Source of the DNA: Caldilineaceae bacterium
Lineage (GTDB): Bacteria > Chloroflexota > Anaerolineae > Caldilineales > Caldilineaceae
Direction: 5' to 3'
Assembly: GCA_022842065.1 (NCBI GenBank)
Contig: JALHQH010000046.1
Span: 1 to 64,000, forward strand
DNA: 64,000 bases
Each line of letters opens with the position of its first letter. Position 1 is the stretch's first letter. The notes beneath the pieces were generated by a model. That model made no database searches. It was not told the DNA's origin and saw nothing but the letters and a program-made list of their open reading frames with translations. Positions 19,301 through 28,313 of the stretch are shown here, one piece after another. Position numbers and translations under genes: made by a program.

Positions 19301-22300
19301 TCTCAAAGGCATCGTCTAGGCCGTTTTTATTGACATCTGCATTGGCAAAGGCACGGTCGGGCAAGCCATCACCATTCGTGTCGTGCCCTTCGATCGCATC
19401 GGCAATCTGATCATTGTCACTGTCTGTGTCGAGTGAATCAGCAATGCTGTCACTGTCGGTGTCAACGGCCCCATTTCCTTCCAGCAGATCGTTGATGCCA
19501 TCACCGTCATCATCGCGGTCGGTTACATCCGGTAACAGGTCATGATCGGTGTCGTTCTGGATCTTGATGGTTTGCGGTGTGGCCGCACTGGTTGCACCTT
19601 GGACGGCTGCGATCGCGACTTGCACTGTTTCTGTGATCTCGACCTGCTGATCGACAAGGGCGTTGAAAGGAATCGCGGCACGCAGTTGCCCACCCGGCAC
19701 GACAATGGTTGTCCCAGCGCTGTAATCATCATTCGCGGCGTCAAGATTAGTATAGGCCAGGGTAATATTAACGGCCTTGACATTCAGGGCGGCTAATGTA
19801 GCTGTGATCATGCCACTCTTGCCTTCAACCACGGTTGCGCTGGCTGATAAAGTAACCGTGGTCACATCATTGTCGACCAAGGTCACCGTCTGGGCACTTG
19901 CCCCATTGGTGGCATTCTGCACGCTGGTAATATTGACCTGGAAGGTTTCATCATCTTCGACGGTGGTATCATCGACCACGGTGAAAGGAATGCTGGCCTG
20001 CAATTGGCCGGCTGGAATCGTAATGGTAGCTGTCTTGTTATAGTCGTTGTCGCTGGCGCTGTTGTTGGTAAAGGCCAACGTTACATTGACTGGATTCAAG
20101 CTGGTAATGCTTAGCGTGGCCGTAATCGTGCCGGTGCCGCCTTCACTGACGCTGGGGCTGGCCGCCAGCGTCACCGGCGTCATGACATAGGCGTTCTTGC
20201 TAAATTCCGAGGTGTTGCCATTCGTATCAATAAAGAGGGCCGTCACATACTCACCACCCACCAACTGTTGGATTGCGGTGAGGTTCTGGTTGGTAAAGGT
20301 GCCGCCCGTGACCGCAAAGGAGCCCAAGTAGCGGCTACCTTCGCCATAGATATCGCTGACGATCGTTTCCCCTTGACCGCTACCAGCGGCAATTTTGTAA
20401 ACTTCCACCGTGCCACTGAGACCGCTACAGGTCGAGCCGGTGAGTTGCAAGGTGGTGCCGGTAATTTCGGCAAGGGTAATCACCGGGTAGTCGACCAGAT
20501 TGTTCTGTTGGCCACTTTCGCTGCAATTACCATTGTTCAGGTTAACATTGTCGGGCAAGAGATTGATGGCCTGGCCGCGGTTGTCGCCAAATTGATTGCG
20601 GCTAATGCGCACTTGGGTGGCCGGGGTTGCGCCGGCACCAGCGCCATTGCGCAGTTCAATGCCGTCAGATGCCACACTCCCACTAATCACATTGTGTTGA
20701 ATCGTGATGGTTTCACCGCCGGCGAGTTGCACGTTCTGGCGCTCATCGAGGGATGCCCCACTGCTAGCCCCGTTCGCCGTAAAGGTGTTCTCCTGGATGG
20801 TGACGCCGCGGCTATAGTCGAGCTGCAAGCCCTGGGCGGCGTTGTCGATCACCAGGTTGTTGTTAATGGTCATGTTCTGCGCGCTGCCTGGCAGGCTGGC
20901 GTTGTTGATTTCGATGCCGGCCCCCTGTATTGGGGTGGCGGCGGCTTTACCGTTGCCGCGAATCTCATTATTGGCAATCGTCAGAGCTGTCAACGGATTA
21001 CTGCCGACCTTAGCCAATTTGAGGATGCCGCTATCGCCGGCAAAGCCAATCAAGTTGTGATCGATGCTCACCGTGTTGGCGCTGCCGGCAAAGATGATAT
21101 TGCTGCCAACGGTACGTCCAGCACCGGGGTCGGCAAAGGCCCCCGCCTTACTGCCGATGATATTCTTGGTCAGCAGCAGGTTGCTGACCCCGTTGCGCAC
21201 GATGATGTTACCGGTTTCGCCATAGTTAGTGACACCCGTGGGCAAGGTGGTTGTCCCATACCCATAGATGGCAATGGCCTGCACCGTTATGTTATTGGCA
21301 TTGATATCAAGCCCGTAACCGACGGCTGTGGTGGGGGCGATTTCCAATTCGGGCGCAGCGACGCCGCTCAACGGGGCTTCATCGCTGGTGCTAGGTTTAC
21401 CATCTGCGCCCAAGCCCACGATCCCCGTATTGCCCAGGATCGCAGCATTGGTGTTGAGAATGGTGCTGCCATCAACGTTGCTGTAGGCAGTACCATTCAG
21501 TGTGGTATCGGCGGCGGTGATCTGGGGCAGTGCTGTGCCCATGGCGATCCGCCACCACTTGTTGGCACCACTGGTCTGATCAGGCACCTCGACCGGGACA
21601 AAGCGCATGGCATTAGCACCACTGAGGACATTGGCAAGTTTTAGGAAGCTCGCCAGGGTACCCTGGGTATAGCCAGTGCCCATGTTGGTGACGACATTTG
21701 CGCTAAAGCCAAAGTCCACACCAACGACATTATTGTTCTGTAATTGCAGCCGGATCACATGTTCGCTGTCGCCAACGGCCGGTGTGCCGGCAATTGCATT
21801 GCTCGCACTGCGAGTGCGGCCACCAAAACAAGGCCCTGCAAGTTTGGTGCCGTTCTGTGCACCGGAGACCCAGGCCGAAGGGCTACTATTGCTTTGTTGG
21901 GTATAGAGCGGCGCGGCACCCACACAGATCGGCCCGCTATCACCAACGCCATTGCCGGCGGCTCCATAGGTCTGCTCTACTGGTAGAGAACCATCACCAA
22001 CACTACCCGTTGCCAGGCCGCGGAATTCATTGACCGTGACATAATAGGTCCCGTTGCGCAGGCCTGCAAAGGTATAGGCCCCGTTGCTATCAAGCATGCG
22101 CGTATCCAGATGTTGGCCGGTATAATCATAGAGATGGACATCCGCTGTCGTCGAGCCGATAAAGGCGGGCCCGGTGGCGGTGGCGGTGCCGGCAACATCG
22201 TTGAAGACCTTGCCGCTGATGGTCAGACTTAAATTAAAATTTGCACTAAATTCAGAAGTATTGCCATCAGCCGTATTAAGCGCCAGCGCCGTCACCTGAT

Positions 22301-24260
22301 CACCAATCGCGAGGGTAACGGTTGGGGGCACGGTGAGCGTTACTTCGTTAAACGTGCCACCGCTCAGATTGCTCAACTTGCCGATGTAGGCACTACCTTC
22401 GCCTGCTTCGGGCAAGCCTTCGCCGGCACCGACCACGGCTTTGTAAAATTCCAAATCAAAGCTGCCGCTGTTGCAATAGCTGCCGCTAAGGATCAGCTCA
22501 TTCCCAACTAATCTTACCGTGGTGAGCTGCGGACGACCAAGACCGCCATTGGCACCGCCGGCGCCTGTGCAACTGGTGGCAGCGGTGACCCCATCATTGC
22601 CCAGGTCGATGGCGTTGCTCTGGTTACCCTCGAAGGAGTTCTGACTGATGCGGTTGCCGGTGCCACCAGGAGTCATTGCAACCCCGGACTCAGCGCCATT
22701 GTGCAGCACATTCAGCGTGATCACGTTGTGATCCGCTTCGAAGAGCCGAATCGTATCCCCCGATGGGCTACTCATCGTGTTTTCGGTAATCAAGTTGTTG
22801 CCCACGGCCGTGTTAACATTAGTGCTTTGGGCCATGATTAGTGCTTCGGCAGACTTGTTGCGGCGAATCAAAATGCGGTCGGTGCCCGCGCCTAAGCGAA
22901 TCCCGCCGGAAAGAATATTCTCTTCGATCACCCAATCGCCCAGGGTGGTGGCGACCACATTGCCTGCCCCACTGGTACTGTTGGAGAGGAGAATCGAGGC
23001 CAGATTGCTCGCAATATAATTATGGCGCACTTGCCCGGTGCTTGCTGTCGGTGTCGTATAGGCAGTTTGGATGCCGTGCAGACTCCGATTGGTCGCCATC
23101 GCGTTGGTGGTCATATCGTAGCCAATGACGACATCCTCGACGCGCAGCCCTGTACCGGCACTTTGACGAATGTGATAGGAGGCAATGGTGGATAGATTGG
23201 TCTGACTGTTAAAGGCTAAACGATAAATCGCGACATCGTCGGCCTGAATTTCTAAGGTTGATTCGTTGGTCCCGAGATTTTCAAATATCTCTAATTCGGG
23301 ACGTGCAATCACCCCAATATTATGCGCATTGACCCCAACTGCGGTGAGCGCGCTAAGGTTGCCCTCATTCTTGTTACTATTGGTGGCGGGCCGATAAGGG
23401 TTGGCATAACCATCAATGACAGTGCTCTCATCGGCGATGATTGGCAACGCAACCGTGTCGGTCATCGCGACGCGCCACCACTTGGTGGTGGTGCCGCTGC
23501 TCATATTGGGCGCAACGACCGGGACAAAGCGCATCGTATTTGGCCCCGTAATCGCATTTGCCGCCCGTAAAAACATCTGCAATGTCCCCGGACCAGTGGT
23601 CTTCGGGTTGGTGACGACATTGTGGCTGAAGGCAAAGTCGGCACCAGTAACGGGGCTGCCGATTTTGAGCAGGATTTTGGTAACATGTTTGCGGTTGGTA
23701 ATTGCCCCTGCGCTGCTGCTCATATTGGCATTGCGCCCGCCATAACAGGGGCCGGCAGCTAGCCCATTTTGTGCGCCCGTTCTCCAGCCAGTGACGCTGG
23801 TGCCACTTTGCTGGACGTATTCGGTAACGCGCCCGGCACAGATCGGGCCTTGCGTGTTCAGCGCGCCAGCGGCGGCATAGGTCTGTTCGACAACGCCATT
23901 GCCAAATTCATCGGTGTAGCCTGCCAATTCATCCGGATTATCAACCGTGACATAGTAGGTGGTGCCGTTGGTTGTGGCTGATACATTCGTAAAGACGTAG
24001 CGACCGTTGAGATCGGTCGTCGTCGTCATGACAAAGGTCGAACCGCGAAACAGCGTCAGTTCGGTCGGGACGGCAAACGTCGTAAAGTCGGTGATAATGG
24101 CCGTGCCAGCTACATCATGGTAGACCGTCCCCGTAATGTAGCTGGTGGTTTGTGCAAATGCTACCCCAGTTGGTTTAAAAAGCAAGAGAAAGACGACAAA
24201 GGCCAAGGGCGCCCCGAGCATCATCAATGCGCGCCTGGCTAAGTGTAATACGGTTGGCAT
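16308..24260 (-). CDS. Giant secreted protein: SdrD-like, beta-helix, Calx-beta and thrombospondin type-3 repeats
   Basis: About 2650 residues from ATG 24260, chosen because TAGGAG precedes it by 9 bases. Order: signal peptide ending ..GVAFA; an SdrD/SpaA-like domain (ITGTVYHDVAGTAI); a parallel beta-helix region with inverted-repeat-like NNLI/NTF turns; a second copy of the same pair (ISGKVFNDVAGTAT and beta-helix); two Calx-beta domains (VSEGGTGTITATL and VVEGKSGMITATL); then about 1000 residues of thrombospondin type-3 / dockerin-like Ca-binding repeats of the form DTDGDGxPNYLDSDDDGDG (16380-19550). It ends FKIMLPLVVR. The repeats imply heavy calcium binding and a stiff, acidic surface or extracellular polymer. 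Plus-strand open frames inside the repeats are an artefact of the Asp/Gly-rich codons. Confidence 0.9.
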   Translation of the reverse strand: MPTVLHLARRALMMLGAPLAFVVFLLLFKPTGVAFAQTTSYITGTVYHDVAGTAIITDFTTFAVPTELTLFRGSTFVMTTTTDLNGRYVFTNVSATTNGTTYYVTVDNPDELAGYTDEFGNGVVEQTYAAAGALNTQGPICAGRVTEYVQQSGTSVTGWRTGAQNGLAAGPCYGGRNANMSSSAGAITNRKHVTKILLKIGSPVTGADFAFSHNVVTNPKTTGPGTLQMFLRAANAITGPNTMRFVPVVAPNMSSGTTTKWWRVAMTDTVALPIIADESTVIDGYANPYRPATNSNKNEGNLSALTAVGVNAHNIGVIARPELEIFENLGTNESTLEIQADDVAIYRLAFNSQTNLSTIASYHIRQSAGTGLRVEDVVIGYDMTTNAMATNRSLHGIQTAYTTPTASTGQVRHNYIASNLASILLSNSTSGAGNVVATTLGDWVIEENILSGGIRLGAGTDRILIRRNKSAEALIMAQSTNVNTAVGNNLITENTMSSPSGDTIRLFEADHNVITLNVLHNGAESGVAMTPGGTGNRISQNSFEGNQSNAIDLGNDGVTAATSCTGAGGANGGLGRPQLTTVRLVGNELILSGSYCNSGSFDLEFYKAVVGAGEGLPEAGEGSAYIGKLSNLSGGTFNEVTLTVPPTVTLAIGDQVTALALNTADGNTSEFSANFNLSLTISGKVFNDVAGTATATGPAFIGSTTADVHLYDYTGQHLDTRMLDSNGAYTFAGLRNGTYYVTVNEFRGLATGSVGDGSLPVEQTYGAAGNGVGDSGPICVGAAPLYTQQSNSSPSAWVSGAQNGTKLAGPCFGGRTRSASNAIAGTPAVGDSEHVIRLQLQNNNVVGVDFGFSANVVTNMGTGYTQGTLASFLKLANVLSGANAMRFVPVEVPDQTSGANKWWRIAMGTALPQITAADTTLNGTAYSNVDGSTILNTNAAILGNTGIVGLGADGKPSTSDEAPLSGVAAPELEIAPTTAVGYGLDINANNITVQAIAIYGYGTTTLPTGVTNYGETGNIIVRNGVSNLLLTKNIIGSKAGAFADPGAGRTVGSNIIFAGSANTVSIDHNLIGFAGDSGILKLAKVGSNPLTALTIANNEIRGNGKAAATPIQGAGIEINNASLPGSAQNMTINNNLVIDNAAQGLQLDYSRGVTIQENTFTANGASSGASLDERQNVQLAGGETITIQHNVISGSVASDGIELRNGAGAGATPATQVRISRNQFGDNRGQAINLLPDNVNLNNGNCSESGQQNNLVDYPVITLAEITGTTLQLTGSTCSGLSGTVEVYKIAAGSGQGETIVSDIYGEGSRYLGSFAVTGGTFTNQNLTAIQQLVGGEYVTALFIDTNGNTSEFSKNAYVMTPVTLAASPSVSEGGTGTITATLSITSLNPVNVTLAFTNNSASDNDYNKTATITIPAGQLQASIPFTVVDDTTVEDDETFQVNITSVQNATNGASAQTVTLVDNDVTTVTLSASATVVEGKSGMITATLAALNVKAVNITLAYTNLDAANDDYSAGTTIVVPGGQLRAAIPFNALVDQQVEITETVQVAIAAVQGATSAATPQTIKIQNDTDHDLLPDVTDRDDDGDGINDLLEGNGAVDTDSDSIADSLDTDSDNDQIADAIEGHDTNGDGLPDRAFANADVNKNGLDDAFESSLGGQEPALPDTDGDNKPNYRDNDDDNDSKLTNAEDGNADADNNPATNPTDGDGDQIPDYLDPADAPSAPDGGDSDGDGIKDAFEFDANGDSVGPDDTDGDGLANYFDADDDGDTVLTTQEFADPNGDGNPTDARDTEQDETPDYLDSDDDNDGKLTKVEIAAGDFDGDLIPDYLDPNDTTTGQQGGDSDGDGIRDQFEYDANGDTSKPDDTDGNGLANYLDNDDDGDGLPTNLENADPNGDGNPADALQSGGSGTPDYLDLDSDKDGIADGAEYDVNKDNVGPDDSDLDSKPDYRDNDDDNDGILTKDEQPDPNGDNRPNDAVDHDGDGIPNYLDKDDDNDGKDTFAEGATADADNDGIKDYLDPIDNPANANGGDSDGDGLSDKFEFDVNGDSQGPDDTDQDGKPNYWDADDDGDAIPTSQEFADPNGDSNPADALNTDGDTLPNYRDKDDDNDSKLTSSEGTSADADNDGIKDYLDPVDNPANANGGDSDGDGLSDKFEFDLNGDSQGPDDSNSDGKPNYLDTDDDGDGALTNAEQADPNGDGNPADAFDTDGDTKPDYLDSNNLDGLAADNDGDGVTTGNEDVNQDGNIHNDDTDSDGTPNYRDSDDDGDTIPTANEDVNGDSNVANDDTDGNGKPNYLDSDDDGDTLATKLEDLNSDGNLTNDDTDGDGQPNYLDSDDDGDTVPTKSEDRNGDGNVTNDDTDTDGKPNYLDSDDDNDGLLTKDEDANGDGNPTNDDADQDGTPNYLDTDSTLDSDGDGTPNNVDPDDDNDGVADADEGNGTLDTDGDGLPNQLDADDDGDGVLTKEENTEASALANAQSRAGAATYPDTDGDGTPNYLDTDDDGDGVLTKAESAQGDTDGDGIRNYLDTDDDGDGIPSKRDNSGLDPSDTNLLDDDTDGDGRPNYLDSDDDGDTVPTKREDLNGDGDPTNDDTDGDGISNALDEDDNNDGILTKDQNLTADSDGDGIPDYADTSNDTVVTTFKIMLPLVVR

Positions 24261-24735
24261 AGAAACGACTCCTATTAGATACATGATGAAATTTCTCGAT
24301 TGCGCTTTCACCAACGGGTACCTTATCATACCGCGGTACTGGTCGTTATCAGTCAGAAGTCACATTCTTGTTGGACGATTGTGTGATCGTTGTTGAATGG
24401 CTGACTTAAGATCAGTGATGCATGAGAAAATTTAATTGAGATTACAATTTTGTATATCGATATAACAGCTGTTGGTGAAAGTCTATCGATTGCTTACCTA
24501 ATGATAAGGTAAACCTTACGTAAATTTAGTTACTGTTTCATTACAGAGCAGATGTGTGGGTAAGAATTGGATTGACTGCGTGTGAGTGGTTTAGCCGTTA
24601 AGCAGTTGAAGAGGTAATGGGGTAAAACAATATTTTTTCACAATTGATCAAGAACGCAAAGCGCGTGGACACCCTGCGCTACTGCACGAAGGCTGGTAGG
24701 ATCTATTGATTGGCGCGATAACGGGTTCGCACTGG

Positions 24736-26007
24736 CTACGGCTTGTGCAATAGCTGTCGGCTCAGTTGAAAATAACGCCCAACAATCAACATCCCCACCA
24801 GTGCCGTTACCACATAGGTAAGGGGTAGCCCCAAATAGCGACCCACCGAAAAGGCCAACAAGGGGCCTAGCGCAGAGCCCAGATCGCCGGCGGTGGTATA
24901 GGCCCCAATCAGGTGGTGGGGCCGTTCGCTTTGGAGCGCGACCCCGCTGGCGGCCGCCGAGAGGGTAACATTGATGCCGCTGTCGCAGAGGAAATAGAGA
25001 AAGAGGCAAAGTAAGGCAAAGAGATTGGTCAACGTTGCCAGCCCAATAATGGCCAGTAAGGCGATTAGTGCCAACAGCAGGGCCATGCGGGCCTGCCCAA
25101 CGCGATCAGAAATGCGGCCAATGGTCGGCCCAATGGTAATGTCACTTAGCCAGCGCACGCCTTGCAGTAGCCCCGTAATGGTGGCGACACCAACGCCAAA
25201 GAGCAATGAGCTTTCACTGGCCTGTAACCGTTCGGCCAGATAGATTGACGTGGTGGAGACGACGACACCGCTTAAATAGAGTTGGATCGCACCGGCCCCC
25301 AATAACCAACGCACCACCGGCGTCCGGAGCAACTCACGCCAGATCGCCCATTGAAATTGATTGTTACTTGGCTGTGATTGTGTTAGGCTTATCTTTACCG
25401 ATGGCGTGCGGTGTAAGGCAAGCGGCCAGTGGATTTTTAACGCCACCGGCAGTGCCAGTGCGGTTAGCAGTGTAACAACGCCAATCGTAACGTCGTAGCC
25501 ATAGCGGTCATAGAGCAAGCCGCCCCCCAACACGGCGGTTGCACTGCCCAGGCGGACAATGCCCCACAGCAAACCCGTCAACCGGCCCTTGGTTGCCTGG
25601 CCACCATGCCAAACGGCTTGATAGCCCCCTTGCCGCAAACCGGACCAAGCCACCCCCCACAACATGCGCGCACAGAGAAAGGTGACAAAGCCCCAACCGA
25701 TGCCATAAAGCGCGGTTGAGATCAACCCTAATAGGCTGACGATGATAAAGGGCAGCCGTGCCCCCCAACGCTCGAAAACAAAACTGGCCCAGCCGTTCGA
25801 GATCAAGCGAATAAAGCGATTGGCACTCAGTAGCACCCCAACCAATGAGAGGCTGATCCCCAAATTGCCTGCCTCCAGTGGCAAGATGCTATACATTAAG
25901 GAGTCACCTAAAATGCAGAGAGCAATGACGAGGCTGGTTGTTGTCACCAGGCGGAGTGGGGTAGGATCTTGGCTCTGAATGCGGGGTATGGCTGGCGCAG
26001 CTTGCAT
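24736..26007 (-). CDS. Major facilitator superfamily transporter
   Basis: 423 residues with about twelve hydrophobic helices and MFS signatures: the loop 2-3 type sequence NGWASFVFERWGARLPFII after helix 2 and a related loop GRISDRVGQARMALLL in the second half. It is a proton-driven importer or drug/metabolite exporter; the substrate is not evident. Upstream on the same strand, beyond a 29-bp hairpin, lie two tandem peptide genes, so a role in peptide export or immunity is possible but unproven. The 24261-24735 gap downstream holds only the promoter region of the giant gene; no further gene is seen. Confidence 0.9.
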   Translation of the reverse strand: MQAAPAIPRIQSQDPTPLRLVTTTSLVIALCILGDSLMYSILPLEAGNLGISLSLVGVLLSANRFIRLISNGWASFVFERWGARLPFIIVSLLGLISTALYGIGWGFVTFLCARMLWGVAWSGLRQGGYQAVWHGGQATKGRLTGLLWGIVRLGSATAVLGGGLLYDRYGYDVTIGVVTLLTALALPVALKIHWPLALHRTPSVKISLTQSQPSNNQFQWAIWRELLRTPVVRWLLGAGAIQLYLSGVVVSTTSIYLAERLQASESSLLFGVGVATITGLLQGVRWLSDITIGPTIGRISDRVGQARMALLLALIALLAIIGLATLTNLFALLCLFLYFLCDSGINVTLSAAASGVALQSERPHHLIGAYTTAGDLGSALGPLLAFSVGRYLGLPLTYVVTALVGMLIVGRYFQLSRQLLHKP

Positions 26008-26184
26008 GGCATAAACACTTTCGTTGTGGAATTTGTTAACAAACTGTTAACTTTACAACAGGCTTCTCATCCATGCAAACAGCAGAAATTGGCAGAACTG
26101 CGCAGTCTGCGCGTGATTGCTGACTAATACGCCAACGGTAAATTATCTGCCTAGCTGCGCCCAATTTAACGTTGTCGTACTAAG

Positions 26185-26250
26185 AACACCAAAGCCAAAG
26201 CGAGTAGAACGGGGGTTGTCACCCGTTCTACTCGCTTTGGCTTTGGTGTT
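26185..26250 (-). terminator. Perfect 29-bp hairpin after the twin peptide genes
   Basis: Arms 26185-26213 and 26222-26250 are perfectly complementary (inner part GAGTAGAACGGG) with an 8-base loop. It sits 28 bases past the last peptide stop and 178 bases before the MFS gene. No T-run follows on either strand, so it may be a terminator of unusual type, a partial read-through barrier or a structured RNA. Confidence 0.6.
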
Positions 26251-26278
26251 AAGGTTTGTGTTAGCTAGCGGCGTAACG

Positions 26279-26431
26279 TTAGAAGCAGAAGCGATAGTAC
26301 TTGACACATGGATAAGGAATGTAGACGAACCAGACCTTCTTGTAACAGGTGGCCACATAGGGCACGTAGATGCAGAGCATTTCCAAGCGTTCTTCGAGTT
26401 GTTCCAGGGCGAAATCATTTTTGTGCAACAT
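26279..26431 (-). CDS. 50-residue Cys/aromatic peptide, copy 2 (candidate RiPP or bacteriocin precursor)
   Basis: ATG at 26431 behind AAAGGA, TAA at 26279-26281. The N-terminal part MLHKNDFALEQLEERLEM is charged and helical like a RiPP leader; the C-terminal 32 residues hold four Cys (20, 29, 42, 49), many Tyr/Phe/Trp, three Pro and four Lys/Arg, and end YYRFCF. There is almost no Ser/Thr, so lanthionine formation is unlikely; disulfides or Cys-based thioethers are possible. The second copy is 65 bases upstream and 46 of 50 residues are identical. No modification enzyme is adjacent; an MFS transporter follows. No known family is recognised. Confidence 0.7.
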   Translation of the reverse strand: MLHKNDFALEQLEERLEMLCIYVPYVATCYKKVWFVYIPYPCVKYYRFCF

Positions 26432-26495
26432 GGTGGTGATCCTTTCGGTTAGGTGATTGGTTGATTGGGTAACGCGTTATTGAAATTAGGATAGC

Positions 26496-26648
26496 CTAGA
26501 AGCAGAAGCGATAGTACTTGACACAGGGATACGGAATCGTAACGAACCAAACTCGCTTGTAACAAGTGGCGACGTAGGGGATGGTGATACAAAGCATTTC
26601 CAGCCGTTCCTCGAGTTGTTCCAGCGCGAAATCGTTTTTGTGTAACAT
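26496..26648 (-). CDS. 50-residue Cys/aromatic peptide, copy 1 (candidate RiPP or bacteriocin precursor)
   Basis: ATG at 26648, with AAAGGAC 8 bases upstream, TAG at 26496-26498. It differs from copy 2 only at four positions (22 Tyr to Thr, 23 Val to Ile, 32 Lys to Arg, 37 Tyr to Thr); all four Cys, the leader-like first 18 residues and the tail KYYRFCF are unchanged. Third-position changes exceed amino-acid changes, so the pair is under protein-level selection, which supports real genes. The ribosome sites are also duplicated (GAAAGGA.C.ACCACC before each ATG). About 200 bases without a gene lie upstream, an AT-rich stretch that presumably holds the promoter. Confidence 0.72.
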   Translation of the reverse strand: MLHKNDFALEQLEERLEMLCITIPYVATCYKRVWFVTIPYPCVKYYRFCF

Positions 26649-26850
26649 GGTGGTAGTCCTTTCAGTTAATTAGTTGGGTTGGATTAGGAGCAGTAAGCTT
26701 GTTGCTGTTACGTTTGCTCATCTGCTGTTGTGACCTTATTGTAGCGCACAGCAGGCGCGCAAAATAGGCCATTTTTCTGAAAGTTTGGCTATTTTTCCTG
26801 CTATTTTTTTGATGGTTTGATAGATTCGATTAGCAACCGGCGGCTACTGG

Positions 26851-27501
26851 TTAGACCGCCAATACTTGATTTTCGGTGACGACAAAAACCTGTTCACCCT
26901 GGCGCGGTTGAATCGTGCCGTGATCGACAAACGCGCTAAAGGCCGGCAGCACACCACATTTCGCCCCAAACCAAAAGCAGGGCAACTTGAGTGATTGACG
27001 CCCCTTGCCGCTCAACTGCACGGCGGGGTGCAGATGACCAACCAGCGCATAGCCGCTTTCGGGCTCCAGCGGCTCATGGTTGAGCACCCAATAGGGGCCA
27101 GGCGTTGGGCCGTCAACAATTTCCATGCCCCAATCGGACGGCGGATCACCGGCATGGCGATCATGGTTGCCGCGCACGAGATAGATATCAAGGGCGGCCT
27201 GTTGGGCGCGCCACTCCCTGACCGCGTCAAGCATGGCCGGCTCACGCCCCTGCGCCGCATGCAGCAGATCGCCGAGAATGATCAACTTTTGTGCGCCGGT
27301 GCGCTCGATCGCTTGGGTGAGCCGTTGCAATTCGGCCGCTGTTGTGCCTTCCGGCAACGGGATGGCGTGGGCACGAAAGGTTGCCGCCTTGCCAAAGTGC
27401 GGGTCGGCGATAAAGAGGGTATTGGTGCGCGGCCAGTAAAGGGCGCGTTCGGGGAGGAGGTGGAGGGTTTCGTTGGCGATAGTGAGTTCGGTGGATTGCA
27501 T
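26851..27501 (-). CDS. pdeM: Ligase-associated DNA-repair endonuclease PdeM (metallophosphoesterase)
   Basis: 216 residues from ATG 27501 with the full calcineurin-like metallophosphoesterase set: ADPHFGK, GDLLHA, GNHDR, NHEP and GHLHP, which bind two metals and act on DNA in the ligase-associated repair group. The ATG overlaps the TGA of the restriction endonuclease gene (TGATG), so it is now translated as the third gene of the restriction-modification operon. The usual partner helicase lies 7.4 kb away (34912-37425), next to a broken, rearranged copy of this same gene. Confidence 0.9.
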   Translation of the reverse strand: MQSTELTIANETLHLLPERALYWPRTNTLFIADPHFGKAATFRAHAIPLPEGTTAAELQRLTQAIERTGAQKLIILGDLLHAAQGREPAMLDAVREWRAQQAALDIYLVRGNHDRHAGDPPSDWGMEIVDGPTPGPYWVLNHEPLEPESGYALVGHLHPAVQLSGKGRQSLKLPCFWFGAKCGVLPAFSAFVDHGTIQPRQGEQVFVVTENQVLAV

Positions 27502-28298
27502 CAAAAAGAACGCATTCTGTATCGTGCCAGTTCTGCCGATGACAGCGCATCTGGTGGAACAAGCTTGTAATGTTTTTCTGCCGAAATGCGAATCCCCTCT
27601 TCTGTTTCTTCAAATTCAAAAAGAGCGATTACCTCATCAGCCATAAACTGCGCTGCGATTGGACGGCAGACTAGATGGGAGAAGCGATGTTTACACAAGG
27701 CGATATCTTGTTCGATTTGAACGACGCCCAGTTTATCTTTGCCACCTTTGGCTTGTACTGGTAGAACATAATGCGCGCCGCGCGAATCAAGCCCAATGTA
27801 AAGTTCGTCGATTTCAATCTGCCCAAGGTCGGGTACAGTGGTGCGTAGATGATTTTGCAGCGAGTAACAAGTGATGCCCACAAAGATGTCGATCAGGCGA
27901 TTATATCTGAGCTTGGCCAGCAGCGCTTGTTCATCATCGAGTGCGTAGGTACTGATCATCCCTGGGGTAGCGTCAGGGATTTTTGTGACAACAAGCCCTG
28001 TTTTGGGAACAATATTAAAGAAATTCGATAGAACAAATTTGTAACGACTTGCCCCGGCCTGACGAATGATCCAAGCTAATCCTTCTGGTGCGATTGCCTT
28101 GATGCGTTCTGGTAGCTCTATCCGAAAGCGAAAGGAATAAACTGCGTCACCCACATTGCTGATCTGCCCCAAACCAAGCTGCGTTGCGGTTTCGTTGATC
28201 TCACTGCGCTCAAAGACAACTTCTGTATCCCCAACCTGATAATGCCGGAAAAAGATTGTTTCAATAATTTGTGAATAGCGGTTCGTTTTTGTTGCCAT
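27501..28298 (-). CDS. Type II restriction endonuclease (PD-(D/E)xK-like)
   Basis: 265 residues, ATG 28298 with AGGGTG upstream, beginning 15 bases after the methyltransferase stop. The probable catalytic core is DELYIGLDSRGAHY followed by VLPVQAKGGKDK: an acidic residue, then QxK in the (D/E)xK position. The rest is not similar to anything I can name. The position next to a DNA methyltransferase is the main reason for the call. It would cut unmethylated invading DNA; the recognition site is unknown. Base composition is visibly more A/T than the flanking genes, suggesting acquisition by transfer. Confidence 0.8.
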   Translation of the reverse strand: MATKTNRYSQIIETIFFRHYQVGDTEVVFERSEINETATQLGLGQISNVGDAVYSFRFRIELPERIKAIAPEGLAWIIRQAGASRYKFVLSNFFNIVPKTGLVVTKIPDATPGMISTYALDDEQALLAKLRYNRLIDIFVGITCYSLQNHLRTTVPDLGQIEIDELYIGLDSRGAHYVLPVQAKGGKDKLGVVQIEQDIALCKHRFSHLVCRPIAAQFMADEVIALFEFEETEEGIRISAEKHYKLVPPDALSSAELARYRMRSF

Positions 28299-28313
28299 AT
28301 CACCCTGTTTAGA

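Noticed and set aside
16380..19550. Regular repeats suggesting a CRISPR-like or satellite array
   Set aside because: Period and variation follow the thrombospondin type-3 protein repeats in frame; there are no constant repeats with unique spacers.
17517..21644. Long plus-strand open frames (377 and 458 codons) inside the giant gene
   Set aside because: They are antisense to Asp/Gly/Asn-rich repeat codons, which rarely give stops on the other strand; the products are low-complexity Val/Ile or Arg/His mixtures without ribosome sites or domains.
26279..26648. Lanthipeptide assignment for the twin peptides
   Set aside because: The core has almost no Ser/Thr and no LanM/LanKC-type gene is nearby.
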